Below are positions 46,750 through 56,010 of a stretch of DNA of 64,000 nt, one piece after another (the first letter of the stretch is position 1; every line of letters starts with the position of its first letter). The translations under genes and the position numbers were made by a program. The notes under the pieces are model-generated. The model worked only from the letters and a program-made list of their open reading frames with translations. It had not been told where the DNA came from and searched no databases. This DNA comes from Helicobacter sp. 12S02634-8. Lineage in GTDB: Bacteria > Campylobacterota > Campylobacteria > Campylobacterales > Helicobacteraceae. Location of the stretch: NCBI RefSeq assembly GCF_002272865.1, contig NZ_MLAP01000001.1, forward strand, positions 124,001-188,000, written 5' to 3'.

Positions 46750-48992
46750 ATCCTGCCTCCGACTTCAAGATAAAAGCTCGCCCCTGGCGCTTTATAATAA
46801 TCAAAATACTGCGAATCTGTAAAATTCAAAAAACTCAAAGACACCCATAGCTGATTGCTAAAGGTATAGCCGATTTTAACATCTGCACTGATATGTCCAT
46901 AGTAATTTTTATACGCATTGAGAATAGGAGAATTCTTGATACTATTATAAGCCCCACTGATAGCATTGACCTGCAAAGAACCAAAAAAACCTTTTTCTCT
47001 CCCATAAAGCAAAGATAAATGCATCATGTGCTTAGGGATTCCTGCTAAAAACTTGCCATTATCTTGAGGAGAGTTGGGATTATCTACGACTTGGGCGTGT
47101 GTGTAGGTATAGTTGAGATCAGCACTGAGATCACCCCATATTTTTTGAATCACCTCAGCTTCTATCCCCAAAATACGATTATGCCCTCCATTGATGTTTC
47201 GAAAGGCACTCGCAATGCTTTTGCCATCACCTTGTTCATAGATAGCGTCAAATAAATCAGTTTGATAAAAATAAATTTTTGCCACACCCCCATAGGGATT
47301 GCGCTGTTCGAGCCCAAGTTCATATTCAATGCCATATTCTGGCTTGAGATAAGGGTTTGCGCGACTTCTTTTGCCTATTTTATCCACAAGATACATCTCC
47401 CTTGCCACAGGAGCGCGGAATGCTAGTCCCATAGACGCCTTGATAGTGGTATATGGAAACGGATTGTAATTAATCGCTGCCTTGGGTGAGGGGAAAAAGC
47501 GAGAAAAACCTCCATAATTTTGCATATTTTTTCCTTTACCCACCTCATAGCCAGCAGCTTTGTCATTAAAATTCTGCCAATAATCCAGACGCAAGCCCAT
47601 ATTTGTGCTAAAAGTTTTATCCCACTTTGCGACCCAGCTCGCCCATAGTGCGAGAGTATAGGCATTAGTATAATCCTTGACCTTGAAACCATCATAATGA
47701 TTCCAAAAATTTTTTTGATTGTATTGTGCAACATAGTTGCGTTCGTTGTGTGTAAGACTATATCGCCCTTGAAAGCCGAGCAAAAAGGTATGTTTCTTAC
47801 TCAATCGATTGGTATAAACTGCATCAAAATAATTGCTGCTCGCATAATTATCCAAGCTAATACCCCTACCTCCAAAGATCGTAGCGCTGCTGAGCCCATC
47901 GACAAAATGACTGATTAAATCCACGCTAGAAAGCTTTAAACTCAAATCAGCATTTTCACTGAAATAATGCTTATGTGAGATAGAAGCGATATAATTCCAC
48001 TCTTTTCTTCTCCCTGCTTCGAGTAATTCCAAAAAAGGCGAATAGCTACCATTGTTTGTCATATACGACCAGATGGCCACACCATTTGTATCTCTCATAT
48101 TGCTATCAGGCACCCCCTCATTTTCTTTTAGATATAAAATATGCAAGTCTAGGTCTGTCGTATCTTTCTCGCCCCAGTCATAGCCTAGCCTCAGTCTCCC
48201 ATCTTGTGTGCCATAGCCAGTGCGTCCTAGCCAGCCTGCATTGTTGTTGGTTTTAGGGTCGATACTTTGATGGTTGATAGTGACATCTAGCCCCGCAATA
48301 GGGCTTTGAGTCGCCATAACAGGCACACGATATGCCCCATCAGAGTGGGTAAAGGCATAAGTAGCTTTGAGCTTTAAACGATGGTTGAAAAACACATCTC
48401 CGAGTGAAAAATATCCCCTTGCAAGGTTTTTATCAGCACTTTTGATGGGGCTAGAATCTAGCTCATTGCCATAACTCAATACGGCTGTGGATTCAAATTT
48501 AGCGGGCATTTCTGTGATGAAATTCACCACCCCACCAATCCCTCCTGTCCCATACAAACTCGAAAAAGGCCCACGCACCACTTCTATGCGATCGATATCA
48601 TAGGCATTGATAGATTGGATCACTCGCATTTCTCCCTCTAAGTCATTGAGTATCACACCATCAAGCATTACAATCGTCCCATAGGGGATACCGCGGATAA
48701 ATAGCTGCTCTCGCCCTTGATAGCCCACATCTTTACTCACCCTCACGCCTGCCATCACAGAGATCATATCGCTGATTTGACGCGGTGTCCTCTTTTTGAT
48801 TTCAGATTTTTCCATCAATGTGACATTTCCGGGTGATTGACTGATACGAGTGGGTATCCGTGTGGCTGTTGTCATCAAAGGCGTGAGAGCAAGACCCTTT
48901 TGGCTAGCCATAAGCCCTCCAAATATACCCAAGACACAAACTCCCCCCATAGCACATAAAATATTTTTTTGCCATTGACTTGATTTTCGCAA
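46746..48992 (-). CDS. TonB-dependent outer-membrane receptor
   Basis: About 748 residues. A signal peptide is followed by a plug domain: ALTPLMTTATRIPTRISQS (TonB-box region), ISDMISVMAGVRVSKD, FIRGIPYGTIVMLDGV and VEVVRGPFSSLYGTGGIGGVVNFIT (core RGPFSSLYGTGGIGG), then a 22-strand barrel with FRAPVAREMYLVDK and GIEYELGLEQRN. These receptors import siderophores, heme, B12, nickel or sugars; I cannot tell which. The frame opens at TTG 49037, but a second TTG at 48992 has AAGGAG six bases upstream and starts a proper signal peptide. Confidence 0.9.
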   Translation of the reverse strand: MRKSSQWQKNILCAMGGVCVLGIFGGLMASQKGLALTPLMTTATRIPTRISQSPGNVTLMEKSEIKKRTPRQISDMISVMAGVRVSKDVGYQGREQLFIRGIPYGTIVMLDGVILNDLEGEMRVIQSINAYDIDRIEVVRGPFSSLYGTGGIGGVVNFITEMPAKFESTAVLSYGNELDSSPIKSADKNLARGYFSLGDVFFNHRLKLKATYAFTHSDGAYRVPVMATQSPIAGLDVTINHQSIDPKTNNNAGWLGRTGYGTQDGRLRLGYDWGEKDTTDLDLHILYLKENEGVPDSNMRDTNGVAIWSYMTNNGSYSPFLELLEAGRRKEWNYIASISHKHYFSENADLSLKLSSVDLISHFVDGLSSATIFGGRGISLDNYASSNYFDAVYTNRLSKKHTFLLGFQGRYSLTHNERNYVAQYNQKNFWNHYDGFKVKDYTNAYTLALWASWVAKWDKTFSTNMGLRLDYWQNFNDKAAGYEVGKGKNMQNYGGFSRFFPSPKAAINYNPFPYTTIKASMGLAFRAPVAREMYLVDKIGKRSRANPYLKPEYGIEYELGLEQRNPYGGVAKIYFYQTDLFDAIYEQGDGKSIASAFRNINGGHNRILGIEAEVIQKIWGDLSADLNYTYTHAQVVDNPNSPQDNGKFLAGIPKHMMHLSLLYGREKGFFGSLQVNAISGAYNSIKNSPILNAYKNYYGHISADVKIGYTFSNQLWVSLSFLNFTDSQYFDYYKAPGASFYLEVGGRI

Positions 48993-49303
48993 TACAATCT
49001 CCTTATATAAAAAAATATATAATGAATAATAAGCCAAATCTACTTAATTTCTTGATAAATTATTGACAAATTACCCAAGAATTTTGCAATCTAGTTGCGT
49101 GCCTATTGTGGAGTATTTTAGGGAGTAGAAAAAGACCTTTTTCTGCCATACGAGCATAGATCCAATGGATATTTAATCTATCCGAGCACAAACACAACTA
49201 AGGATTTGGGATAATATCAGAGTGATTTATAGATATTTTATTGATTATTCAAACAAATCACACTATAAATAGCACTCAAAACCTTTCTTGAGGAGAAATT
49301 ACG
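48993..49303. other. Intergenic region between TonB receptor and dapD
   Basis: 311 bases with divergent promoters. The dapD side has TATAAAT at 49264-49270. The receptor side is A/T-rich with TTATTATTCATTATATA on the minus strand, which could hold a Fur- or NikR-type site but is not clear enough to call. A perfect hairpin AGAAAAA / TTTTTCT lies at 49127-49144 and a weaker GGATA / TATCC pair near 49170. No gene seen. Confidence 0.5.
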
Positions 49304-50509
49304 ATGATAGACAGATTCAAAGCTTTTGTAGATAGCTACCAAAAATCGCCCAATTATAAGCCCCCGCTGGGTTTTGGCATTGCCAGAATTGACAGAGGTC
49401 AGCTCACAGGCAATGTGCTCTGCGCGACTTATCCACTCTTAAATTGGAGTCATGAAAATCTCGGCTCTTATGCCGTGTTTATGCACGCACTCAATCCTGA
49501 AAATCAAATCTCTATAAGCGAGAGTGAGTGTGTGTATGGGATTGATGAGGGGTTTATATACAAGGCTTTGGAGCTTTATACGCCCTTTTTAAACGAAGCA
49601 ATCCAAAACAAAACAAATCACAAAAATATTCAAGCTGTCTTAGAACTCAAGAAAGCCCTAGATACAGGGCGCCTTAGAGATGAAAGTGGCCGATTTTTAT
49701 TCCATTTTGTCGCACTTTTTAAAGACACCAAATGCCAGAGTGTAGAAACTGCTTATCTCAAGCTCTTAGCCCTCTCCTTAGGCAAAGCAGAGCTTAGGAG
49801 CTTGGTTTTGGACGGGATTTTTGGGCTTTTGCAAAATGTCGCTTGGAGCGGGAATCGCCCTTATGAGCTTGCGTGGCTCAGAGAAAATGAAATCGCCCTC
49901 AAAATGCAAGGGCTCTATCCTTGTATTGATTTTGTCGATAAATTCCCCCGATATCTCATGCAAGTTATCCCCCAATACGACAACATCAGACTTTTAGACA
50001 CAGCCAAAACTAGATTTGGTGCTTATTTGGGCAATGGCGGCTACACACAAATGCCCGGTGCAAGCTATGTGAATTTCAATGCAGGGGCTTTGGGGGCTTG
50101 TATGAACGAAGGGCGCATTTCTTCATCTGTCATCATCGGAGAGGGCACAGATATAGGTGGAGGGGCTAGTATCTTAGGCGTGCTGAGTGGAGGGAATTCT
50201 GCCCCCATTAGCATTGGTAAAAATTGTCTTTTGGGCGTGAATAGCTCTACGGGTATCAGCTTGGGAGATGGGTGTATTGTCGATGGGGGTATTGCTGTTT
50301 TAGCTGGGACAATCTTTGCAATCACTGAGAGTGAAGCCAAAAAAATTGCCCAAATCAACACAGAGTTTGCTATCCACTCAGATGGGCTCTATAAGGGCAA
50401 AGATCTTTCAGGAAAAAATGGTCTGCATTTCAGACAAGAAAGCACGAGTGGAAAAATGATTGCTTTTAGGAGTAATAGAAAAATAGAGCTCAATACAGCC
50501 TTGCATTGA
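49304..50509 (+). CDS. dapD: Tetrahydrodipicolinate N-succinyltransferase
   Basis: Succinylates tetrahydrodipicolinate with succinyl-CoA in the DAP branch; DapE (3.8 kb) later removes the group. The 401-residue protein has a long N-terminal domain and a left-handed beta-helix from about residue 240: GAYLGNGGYTQMPGASYVNFNAGALG, SSVIIGEGTDIGGGASILG (hexapeptide repeats), GKNCLLGVNSSTGISLGD. It is the long Helicobacter/Campylobacter type rather than the E. coli short type. SD GAGGAG precedes the ATG. Confidence 0.95.
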   Translation: MIDRFKAFVDSYQKSPNYKPPLGFGIARIDRGQLTGNVLCATYPLLNWSHENLGSYAVFMHALNPENQISISESECVYGIDEGFIYKALELYTPFLNEAIQNKTNHKNIQAVLELKKALDTGRLRDESGRFLFHFVALFKDTKCQSVETAYLKLLALSLGKAELRSLVLDGIFGLLQNVAWSGNRPYELAWLRENEIALKMQGLYPCIDFVDKFPRYLMQVIPQYDNIRLLDTAKTRFGAYLGNGGYTQMPGASYVNFNAGALGACMNEGRISSSVIIGEGTDIGGGASILGVLSGGNSAPISIGKNCLLGVNSSTGISLGDGCIVDGGIAVLAGTIFAITESEAKKIAQINTEFAIHSDGLYKGKDLSGKNGLHFRQESTSGKMIAFRSNRKIELNTALH

Positions 50510-50620
50510 TAGAATCAATAGCCTTAAATATGGATTTACAGAGTTTTATTAGCACTTGATTGATTGAATTGCTAGATTTTAAGAATTTATTGTTCTATCC
50601 AAAATCAGAAAAAAATAAAG

Positions 50621-50638
50621 AAAAAAAAGGGGGGGGGG
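50621..50638 (+). repeat. A8-G10 homopolymer tract upstream of the hcp gene
   Basis: Eight A followed by ten G, outside any supported gene. Long G runs slip in Helicobacter and cause phase variation. It lies 176 bases before the hcp start and about 68 bases before the nearest -10-like TATAAA. Confidence 0.9.
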
Positions 50639-50705
50639 CAACGATAGCTGCTATATGCAGAGATTAAAAAGATTAAATAAAAAAGATTAAAAAAAGACAT
50701 AGCGA

Positions 50706-50711
50706 TATAAA
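50706..50711 (+). promoter_or_regulatory. Probable -10 box of the hcp gene
   Basis: TATAAA in CGATATAAAAG, about 100 bases before the start codon. If correct, the G10 tract is upstream of the promoter core rather than in the leader. Confidence 0.4.
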
Positions 50712-50814
50712 AGAGCGAGGGAGAGCGAGTGTGACTTTTGGTATTATTTTTGCTTTCGCTAGAGATATTTCAGATATTCTTAGAAATATTTGCCAACACA
50801 AGGAGCCTAGACTG

Positions 50815-52029
50815 ATGCAAAAAAGGATAAAAACAAATATTTTGATTGCCCTGCTTGTGGGTGTTATGAGCAATGTGCATACACTCAGTGCTGCTGAGCC
50901 CCAAGAATCTGCCACTCCCACCACCCCTCAAACACAAGCCCCCACCCAAGCACAAACTCCAGATAGAAACTCCAACCCAGCCAATGATACAACTACCCCT
51001 AAAGCCCCTCCTCTATCTTCAAATACTCCACCTGCCTCAAACACGCCACCTACTCCAAATACCCAAAGAAATCCCGCACCTATCCTCGCACCCAATCCCG
51101 AGCCCGATACGCCCATTGTCCCTAAGCCCGTCCCGCTCACTGACCATCTCACGCCCCCTGAAGGAGCTGATGCCATACTCCAAGCAGGTATCAAGGCCGC
51201 TAAAATGGGGGATTACAAAACAGCTTTTAAATTATTTGCACAATCTTGTGATGAGGGGAATCCTGCGGGGTGCTTTGGCGTAGGCACGATGTATATGAAC
51301 GGCGTGGGGATCCAAACAGATGTCCAAAAGGCTACGCGTTATTATGAAATGGGCTGCAGTGGGGGCGATGCGACAGCTTGTGCGAATCTAGCAATGATTT
51401 ATGACTATCAAAAAAATGCCGACGCTAATGACAAACAAAAAGCTGCAGAGCTCTATATGACGGGCTGTCAAGGGGGAGATTTGCTAGCTTGTAATAATCT
51501 AGCGTGGATGTATGCTAATGGTGATGGAGTGCCAAAAGATTATTTCAAAGCCCTAGAATACTATAAATTTGCTTGCGAAGCAGGGAGCGATATGGCTTGC
51601 TATAATCTTGGCTTGATGTCTAATACAAACAATATTTATGGGATCGATAAAGCAAGGCTTGGGCTTGTGGATCTGAATTATTTGGCGTGCAATGCCGGAG
51701 ATATCGCAGGTTGTGCTAATCTGGGCTGGATGTATGCTAATGGGACTTCTGGTGCGCCTGTGAGCTTTTTTTATGCTGCGAAGTATTTTCAGATTGCTTG
51801 TGATGGGGGTATGATTGGGAGTTGCAACAATCTAGCTGTCTTGTATCAGAGAGGATTGGGTATCCCTCAAGACACACAGAGGGCTTTGGATTTGTTTGCT
51901 TATGTGTGTGATAACGGCTTGCAATCAGGCTGTGATAATTATAGGATTTTCAAGCAGCAGTTACTCTACCCTCGCCCCAATAATGGGAGCTTTTTCTTCC
52001 CTAAAAATTCCAATTCCTTAGGGCGATGA
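50815..52029 (+). CDS. Sel1-repeat Helicobacter cysteine-rich (Hcp-like) exported protein
   Basis: 404 residues: a signal peptide (residues 1 to about 26, ending HTLSA), a long Pro/Thr/Asn-rich linker to about 110, then about seven Sel1-like repeats of 36-38 residues. Each has a paired cysteine (for example FAQSCDEGNPAGCFGVG and YEMGCSGGDATACANLA), which form one disulfide per repeat in H. pylori Hcp proteins. Hcp proteins are secreted and recognised by the host immune system. ATG 50815 follows AAGGAG. H. pylori also has an hcp gene near dapD. The Pro-rich linker is longer than I remember for HcpA or HcpC. Confidence 0.9.
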   Translation: MQKRIKTNILIALLVGVMSNVHTLSAAEPQESATPTTPQTQAPTQAQTPDRNSNPANDTTTPKAPPLSSNTPPASNTPPTPNTQRNPAPILAPNPEPDTPIVPKPVPLTDHLTPPEGADAILQAGIKAAKMGDYKTAFKLFAQSCDEGNPAGCFGVGTMYMNGVGIQTDVQKATRYYEMGCSGGDATACANLAMIYDYQKNADANDKQKAAELYMTGCQGGDLLACNNLAWMYANGDGVPKDYFKALEYYKFACEAGSDMACYNLGLMSNTNNIYGIDKARLGLVDLNYLACNAGDIAGCANLGWMYANGTSGAPVSFFYAAKYFQIACDGGMIGSCNNLAVLYQRGLGIPQDTQRALDLFAYVCDNGLQSGCDNYRIFKQQLLYPRPNNGSFFFPKNSNSLGR

Positions 52030-52052
52030 TTCAGGCGATGATAGTGATGATA

Positions 52053-52700
52053 CTAGCTTGATAATGCAGAAATTCTATCTAGCAATGGGATATAAAATCG
52101 CACATTTTGATGCAGTTCTTTTCGCCTTTGCTTGTGCTGGGGATAGAAACGCCCCACTAGCCCCCAGAAATCCCTAGAATGGTTTTTATGCACGATATGA
52201 GAAAGCTCATGGACAATGACATAATCGATCAAATACGCAGGGGCAAAAACAAGTAAAAGCGAAAAGCTCAAGTTATTTTGATATGAGCAACTTCCTAGCC
52301 GTGTTTTGCTCTCACGCACAGAGATTTTGGTATATTCAAGTCCCATGTGTGCGGCAATTTGGGCTGTTCTGGTCTTGAGATACTCTAGGAGGGATTTTTT
52401 TAAAAAAGATAGATTGATATTTGGAGTGTGTGCAATCCACTTGCCAAAAAATAAAATCTCATTGCGGTGTGTATCTAAGAGTTCTTGGACTTGCAAATGG
52501 CTATGCTTGATTTTTTCAAGATTCTTTTGGATCCACTGCTGATGGGTGGATAGGAGCTTTAGGGTTTGGTCTTTGGTGTAGAAATGTGGGATACTCACAA
52601 TCACTATCCCCTCTTGCTTGATACTGATGCGTGGGTTTTTGTTGTTTGTCTTCTTGAATATGACAGAGTCTTTGATACCCAATGTATCCAAAAGTTCCAT
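52053..52700 (-). CDS. YgjP-like (DUF45/M48-type) metallopeptidase domain protein
   Basis: 215 residues. The zinc motif HELSHIVHKNHSRDFW near residue 165 is typical of the YgjP group, preceded by KTRLGSCSYQNNLSF and APAYLIDYVIVHEL. The N-terminal half matches the family's RKN(S)-strand region. Related proteins often sit near restriction or stress genes, but here it is a single gene pointing away from rplI. Substrates are unknown. It converges with the hcp gene 23 bases away. Confidence 0.85.
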   Translation of the reverse strand: MELLDTLGIKDSVIFKKTNNKNPRISIKQEGIVIVSIPHFYTKDQTLKLLSTHQQWIQKNLEKIKHSHLQVQELLDTHRNEILFFGKWIAHTPNINLSFLKKSLLEYLKTRTAQIAAHMGLEYTKISVRESKTRLGSCSYQNNLSFSLLLVFAPAYLIDYVIVHELSHIVHKNHSRDFWGLVGRFYPQHKQRRKELHQNVRFYIPLLDRISALSS

Positions 52701-52755
52701 AAGCCTTACTCTTTTTTGATAAGATTTTGAGTAATATTACCTAAAAAGGATTAAA

Positions 52756-53202
52756 ATGAAAATTTTATTGACAGAGGATATAAAGGGGTTGGGGAAAGCC
52801 GGAGAAATCCACGAAGTCAAAGATGGCTATGGTCAAAATTTCTTGATTGCAAAAGGCAAGGCAAAGCACGCTAGCAATGAAGTCATCAACAAATACAAAG
52901 CCGAACAAAAGAAAAAAGCCGAGCTAGAAGCCCTAGAGATGGCAGAAAGAAAGCAGCTTGCTAGCTCTTTAGAAAGCATTACACTCAAAATTATCAAAAA
53001 AGTTGGTGCTAATGGCTCGCTCTTTGGTGCTATCACAAAAGAAGAGATTGTTGAAGCACTTGAGAAGTCCCACCATTTGAGTTTAGATAAAAAGCACATT
53101 GAGCTCAAAACTCCCATCAAAAGCACAGGTATCTATGAAATCGATGTCAAGCTAGGTCATGGGATTTTAGGAGTGCTTAAAATCGATGTGATAGCGGAGT
53201 GA
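52756..53202 (+). CDS. rplI: 50S ribosomal protein L9
   Basis: Two-domain large-subunit protein of 148 residues: N-terminal domain with [28 protein letters not shown] (core GYGQNFLI), a long lysine-rich helix, and a C-terminal domain with [22 protein letters not shown] precedes the ATG. It begins the unit rplI-hslV-hslU-era-csd6 kept in H. pylori. Confidence 0.97.
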   Translation: MKILLTEDIKGLGKAGEIHEVKDGYGQNFLIAKGKAKHASNEVINKYKAEQKKKAELEALEMAERKQLASSLESITLKIIKKVGANGSLFGAITKEEIVEALEKSHHLSLDKKHIELKTPIKSTGIYEIDVKLGHGILGVLKIDVIAE

Positions 53203-53205
53203 TTG

Positions 53206-53751
53206 ATGTTTGAAGCAACAACGATATTGGGATATAAGGGAGAGTTTGAGGGCAAAAAATATGCTGTGATTGGTGGAGATGGGCAAGTGACATTTGGAAA
53301 TTGTGTCTTGAAGTCTAATGCCACTAAAATTCGCGCACTCTATCACAATCAAGTATTGAGCGGTTTTGCAGGCAGCACAGCCGATGCCTTTGCTTTGTTT
53401 GATATGTTTGAGAAGATCCTTGAGGGGCGAAAGGGGGATTTAGTCCGGAGTGTTTTGGAATTTAGCAAAGAATGGAGAAAGGATAAATATTTACGCAAGC
53501 TTGAAGCGATGATGATTGTGCTCAATAGAGATTTTATTTATATTTTGAGTGGGACTGGAGATGTTGTAGAGCCTGAAGACAATAAAATAGCTGCTATAGG
53601 CAGTGGGGGCAATTATGCCTTGAGTGCAGCTAGGGCACTCGATCGTTTTGCGTCCATGAACCCTAAAGCCCTTGTAGAAGAATCCCTTAAAATAGCTGGC
53701 GATCTTTGCATTTATACCAATACAAATATTAAAATTTTGGAGCTTCAATGA
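53206..53751 (+). CDS. hslV: ATP-dependent protease peptidase subunit HslV
   Basis: Threonine peptidase that forms a proteasome-like double hexamer with HslU. The 181-residue protein has [28 protein letters not shown], and [18 protein letters not shown]. Its N-terminus is MFEATTIL: the catalytic Thr of the TTI motif is at position 5, not directly after Met, so a four-residue peptide must be removed or the enzyme uses another start. I chose ATG 53206, three bases after rplI; an in-frame TTG precedes it. It overlaps hslU by four bases. Confidence 0.95.
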   Translation: MFEATTILGYKGEFEGKKYAVIGGDGQVTFGNCVLKSNATKIRALYHNQVLSGFAGSTADAFALFDMFEKILEGRKGDLVRSVLEFSKEWRKDKYLRKLEAMMIVLNRDFIYILSGTGDVVEPEDNKIAAIGSGGNYALSAARALDRFASMNPKALVEESLKIAGDLCIYTNTNIKILELQ

Positions 53752-55088
53752 ACGTACAAGACAAGTTAAATATGACTCCCAAAGCAATTGTTCAGTATTT
53801 AGATGAATATATCATCGGGCAAAAAAATGCCAAAAAATCTGTCGCTATTGCCTTGAGAAATCGCTACAGACGCCTATGCCTCCCTAAGGAACTCCAAGAA
53901 GAGGTGACACCTAAAAATATCTTAATGATTGGCTCTACTGGCGTGGGTAAGACAGAGATAGCCAGACGCATGGCAAAAATCATGGGTCTCCCTTTTATCA
54001 AAGTCGAAGCGAGCAAATACACCGAAGTGGGATTTGTCGGCAGAGATGTGGAGTCGATGGTGCGAGATCTCGTATCAGCTAGTATCAATCTTGTTGAAAA
54101 CGAACACCAAGAGGCCTCTAAAGAAAAAATAGAAGATTTTGTTATCGAAAAAATCACCCAAAGACTCTTACCTCCCTTGCCAAATGGCGTGAGTGAGAGC
54201 AAAAAGCAAGAATATGAAAGCAGTTTTGCTAAGATGAAACAAAGGGTCAAAAATGGCGAAATGGACGATGCGAAAGTCCAGATTGAGCTGAGTAAAAAAA
54301 TTATCGATTCAGACAATAATATGCCCCCAGAAATCATCAAAGTCCAAGAAAGCATTATCAAGGTCTTGAGCAAAGAACAAGAAAAAATCAAAAAAGAAAT
54401 GCACATCAAAGAAGCCAAAGAAGCACTCAAACAAGACGCTTCTGAAGAGATATTGGATTTTGAGATGATTAAAATCGAGGGCTTAAAGCGCGCGCAAGAA
54501 GCGGGTGTGATATTTATCGATGAAATCGATAAGGTCGCTGTGAGCTCCAAAGAGGGCACACGCCAAGACCCTAGCAAAGAGGGCGTGCAGAGAGATTTGC
54601 TCCCTATTGTTGAGGGCAGTATGGTCAATACCAAATACGGGCAAGTCAAAACTGACCATATTTTATTCATCGCTGCAGGGGCGTTCCATTTGAGTAAGCC
54701 TAGCGATTTGATCCCTGAATTGCAAGGGAGATTCCCCTTGCGCGTGGAGCTTGATAGCTTGGATAGTGAGAGAATGTATCAGATACTCACACAGACTAAA
54801 ACCTCTATCATCAAGCAGTATCAGGCCTTATTGCAGACTGAAAATGTGCGTATTGAATTTGATGATAAAGCCCTAAGGAAGCTAGCTGAGCTCTCTTATG
54901 AAGCTAATCAAAAGACTGAAGATATCGGCGCTAGAAGACTGCATACAACCATAGAAAGGGTGCTAGAAGATATTAGCTTTGATGCTGATAGCTATCAAGG
55001 GCAGAGTGTGCGTATCACAGAAGCATTGGTCGATGAGAAATTGAGTGATTTGGTAGAAAATGTTGATTTGGCTAGGTATATCCTTTGA
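53748..55088 (+). CDS. hslU: ATP-dependent protease ATPase subunit HslU
   Basis: AAA+ unfoldase of the HslUV protease. The 446-residue protein has [19 protein letters not shown], Walker [37 protein letters not shown] (pore loop), Walker [13 protein letters not shown] and [10 protein letters not shown]. The inserted I-domain (about 105-240) is rich in charged residues. It ends VDLARYIL, the C-terminal tail that docks in HslV. It overlaps hslV and era. Confidence 0.97.
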   Translation: MNVQDKLNMTPKAIVQYLDEYIIGQKNAKKSVAIALRNRYRRLCLPKELQEEVTPKNILMIGSTGVGKTEIARRMAKIMGLPFIKVEASKYTEVGFVGRDVESMVRDLVSASINLVENEHQEASKEKIEDFVIEKITQRLLPPLPNGVSESKKQEYESSFAKMKQRVKNGEMDDAKVQIELSKKIIDSDNNMPPEIIKVQESIIKVLSKEQEKIKKEMHIKEAKEALKQDASEEILDFEMIKIEGLKRAQEAGVIFIDEIDKVAVSSKEGTRQDPSKEGVQRDLLPIVEGSMVNTKYGQVKTDHILFIAAGAFHLSKPSDLIPELQGRFPLRVELDSLDSERMYQILTQTKTSIIKQYQALLQTENVRIEFDDKALRKLAELSYEANQKTEDIGARRLHTTIERVLEDISFDADSYQGQSVRITEALVDEKLSDLVENVDLARYIL

Positions 55089-55990
55089 TGGAGGGGGGAT
55101 TCAAGTCGGGCTTTGTTGCCCTCATTGGGCGTCCAAATTGTGGTAAAAGCACACTTTTAAACAAGCTCCTCCAGCAAGATATTGCCCTAGTTTCCCACAA
55201 AGCCAATGCAACAAGAAAAAAGATGAATCTGATCGTGCCTTTTAGAGATAAAAATGGCGTGCAATCCCAGATTATCTTTGTCGATACACCCGGCTTGCAC
55301 CATCAAGAAAAGCTTTTGAATCAGTTCATGCTCAAAGAGGCGATGAAGGCGATTGCAGATTGTGATTTGTGTGTATTCATGGCAGGTATTCACGATAAAA
55401 CCCAGTATTATGAAGAATTTTTATCCCTCACCCAAAAACCCCATATTTTGATTTTAAGCAAAATCGACACAGCCAGCCAAGAAGAAATTTTAAAAAAAAT
55501 CCAAAGCTATCAGCCCTATGCTAATAGATTCCTGTCCCTACTCCCCATCAGCACGCAAAAATCTATCAATCTCAAAGAGCTCCTTGAAGAAGTCAGCACA
55601 CATTTGCCTCTCTCTCCTCCGTATTTTGACACAGAGATTTTGACAGATGAAAATCTCAAATATATCTACAAAGAAGCCATCAGAGAGAGTGTGTTTAATA
55701 ATTTGAGTGATGAGATCCCTTATGAAAGCGATGTCAAGATAGAAAAATTTATCGAGAGCGATCATCTCAATAAGGTCTTTGCAAAGATTTTTGTCGAAAA
55801 AGAAAGTCAAAAAAGTATGGTCATCGGCAAAAACGCCCAGACTATCAAGCGCATTGGCAAGCAAGCAAGAGAGAAACTAGAGATTTTGAGCGAAAAAAAG
55901 GTTTTTTTACAATTAAATGTTTTTGTGCAAAAATCATGGAGCAAGGAAAGGGCAAAACTCAAGAATTTTGGATATGATTTTGAAGATTAA
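55088..55990 (+). CDS. era: GTPase Era
   Basis: Essential GTPase that binds 16S rRNA near its 3' end and helps assemble the 30S subunit. The 300-residue protein has P-loop [16 protein letters not shown], the switch region [21 protein letters not shown] and SKID, then the C-terminal KH domain with [21 protein letters not shown] (core [11 protein letters not shown]). In most Era proteins the switch has QTTR; here it reads NATR, as in other Helicobacter. Its ATG overlaps the hslU stop by one base. Confidence 0.96.
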   Translation: MEGGFKSGFVALIGRPNCGKSTLLNKLLQQDIALVSHKANATRKKMNLIVPFRDKNGVQSQIIFVDTPGLHHQEKLLNQFMLKEAMKAIADCDLCVFMAGIHDKTQYYEEFLSLTQKPHILILSKIDTASQEEILKKIQSYQPYANRFLSLLPISTQKSINLKELLEEVSTHLPLSPPYFDTEILTDENLKYIYKEAIRESVFNNLSDEIPYESDVKIEKFIESDHLNKVFAKIFVEKESQKSMVIGKNAQTIKRIGKQAREKLEILSEKKVFLQLNVFVQKSWSKERAKLKNFGYDFED

Positions 55991-56010
55991 AAGCGTGAAG
56001 GAGTGAGGTT

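Larger units (their letters stand above)
50510..50814. other. 305-base gene-free region between dapD and the hcp gene
   Basis: It holds an A8-G10 tract (50621-50638), a very A-rich stretch with repeated AAAAGATTAAA, a TATAAA box at 50706-50711 and the leader of the hcp gene. No open frame in it looks coding. Confidence 0.75.

Noticed and set aside
46746-49037. Frameshift or damage in the TonB-dependent receptor
   Set aside because: Plug and barrel are continuous at about 748 residues; only the start codon (TTG) is unusual.
53864-54670. 268-codon minus-strand open frame opposite hslU
   Set aside because: Lies wholly within the strongly supported hslU gene; composition is that of a complement frame and no motif was seen.
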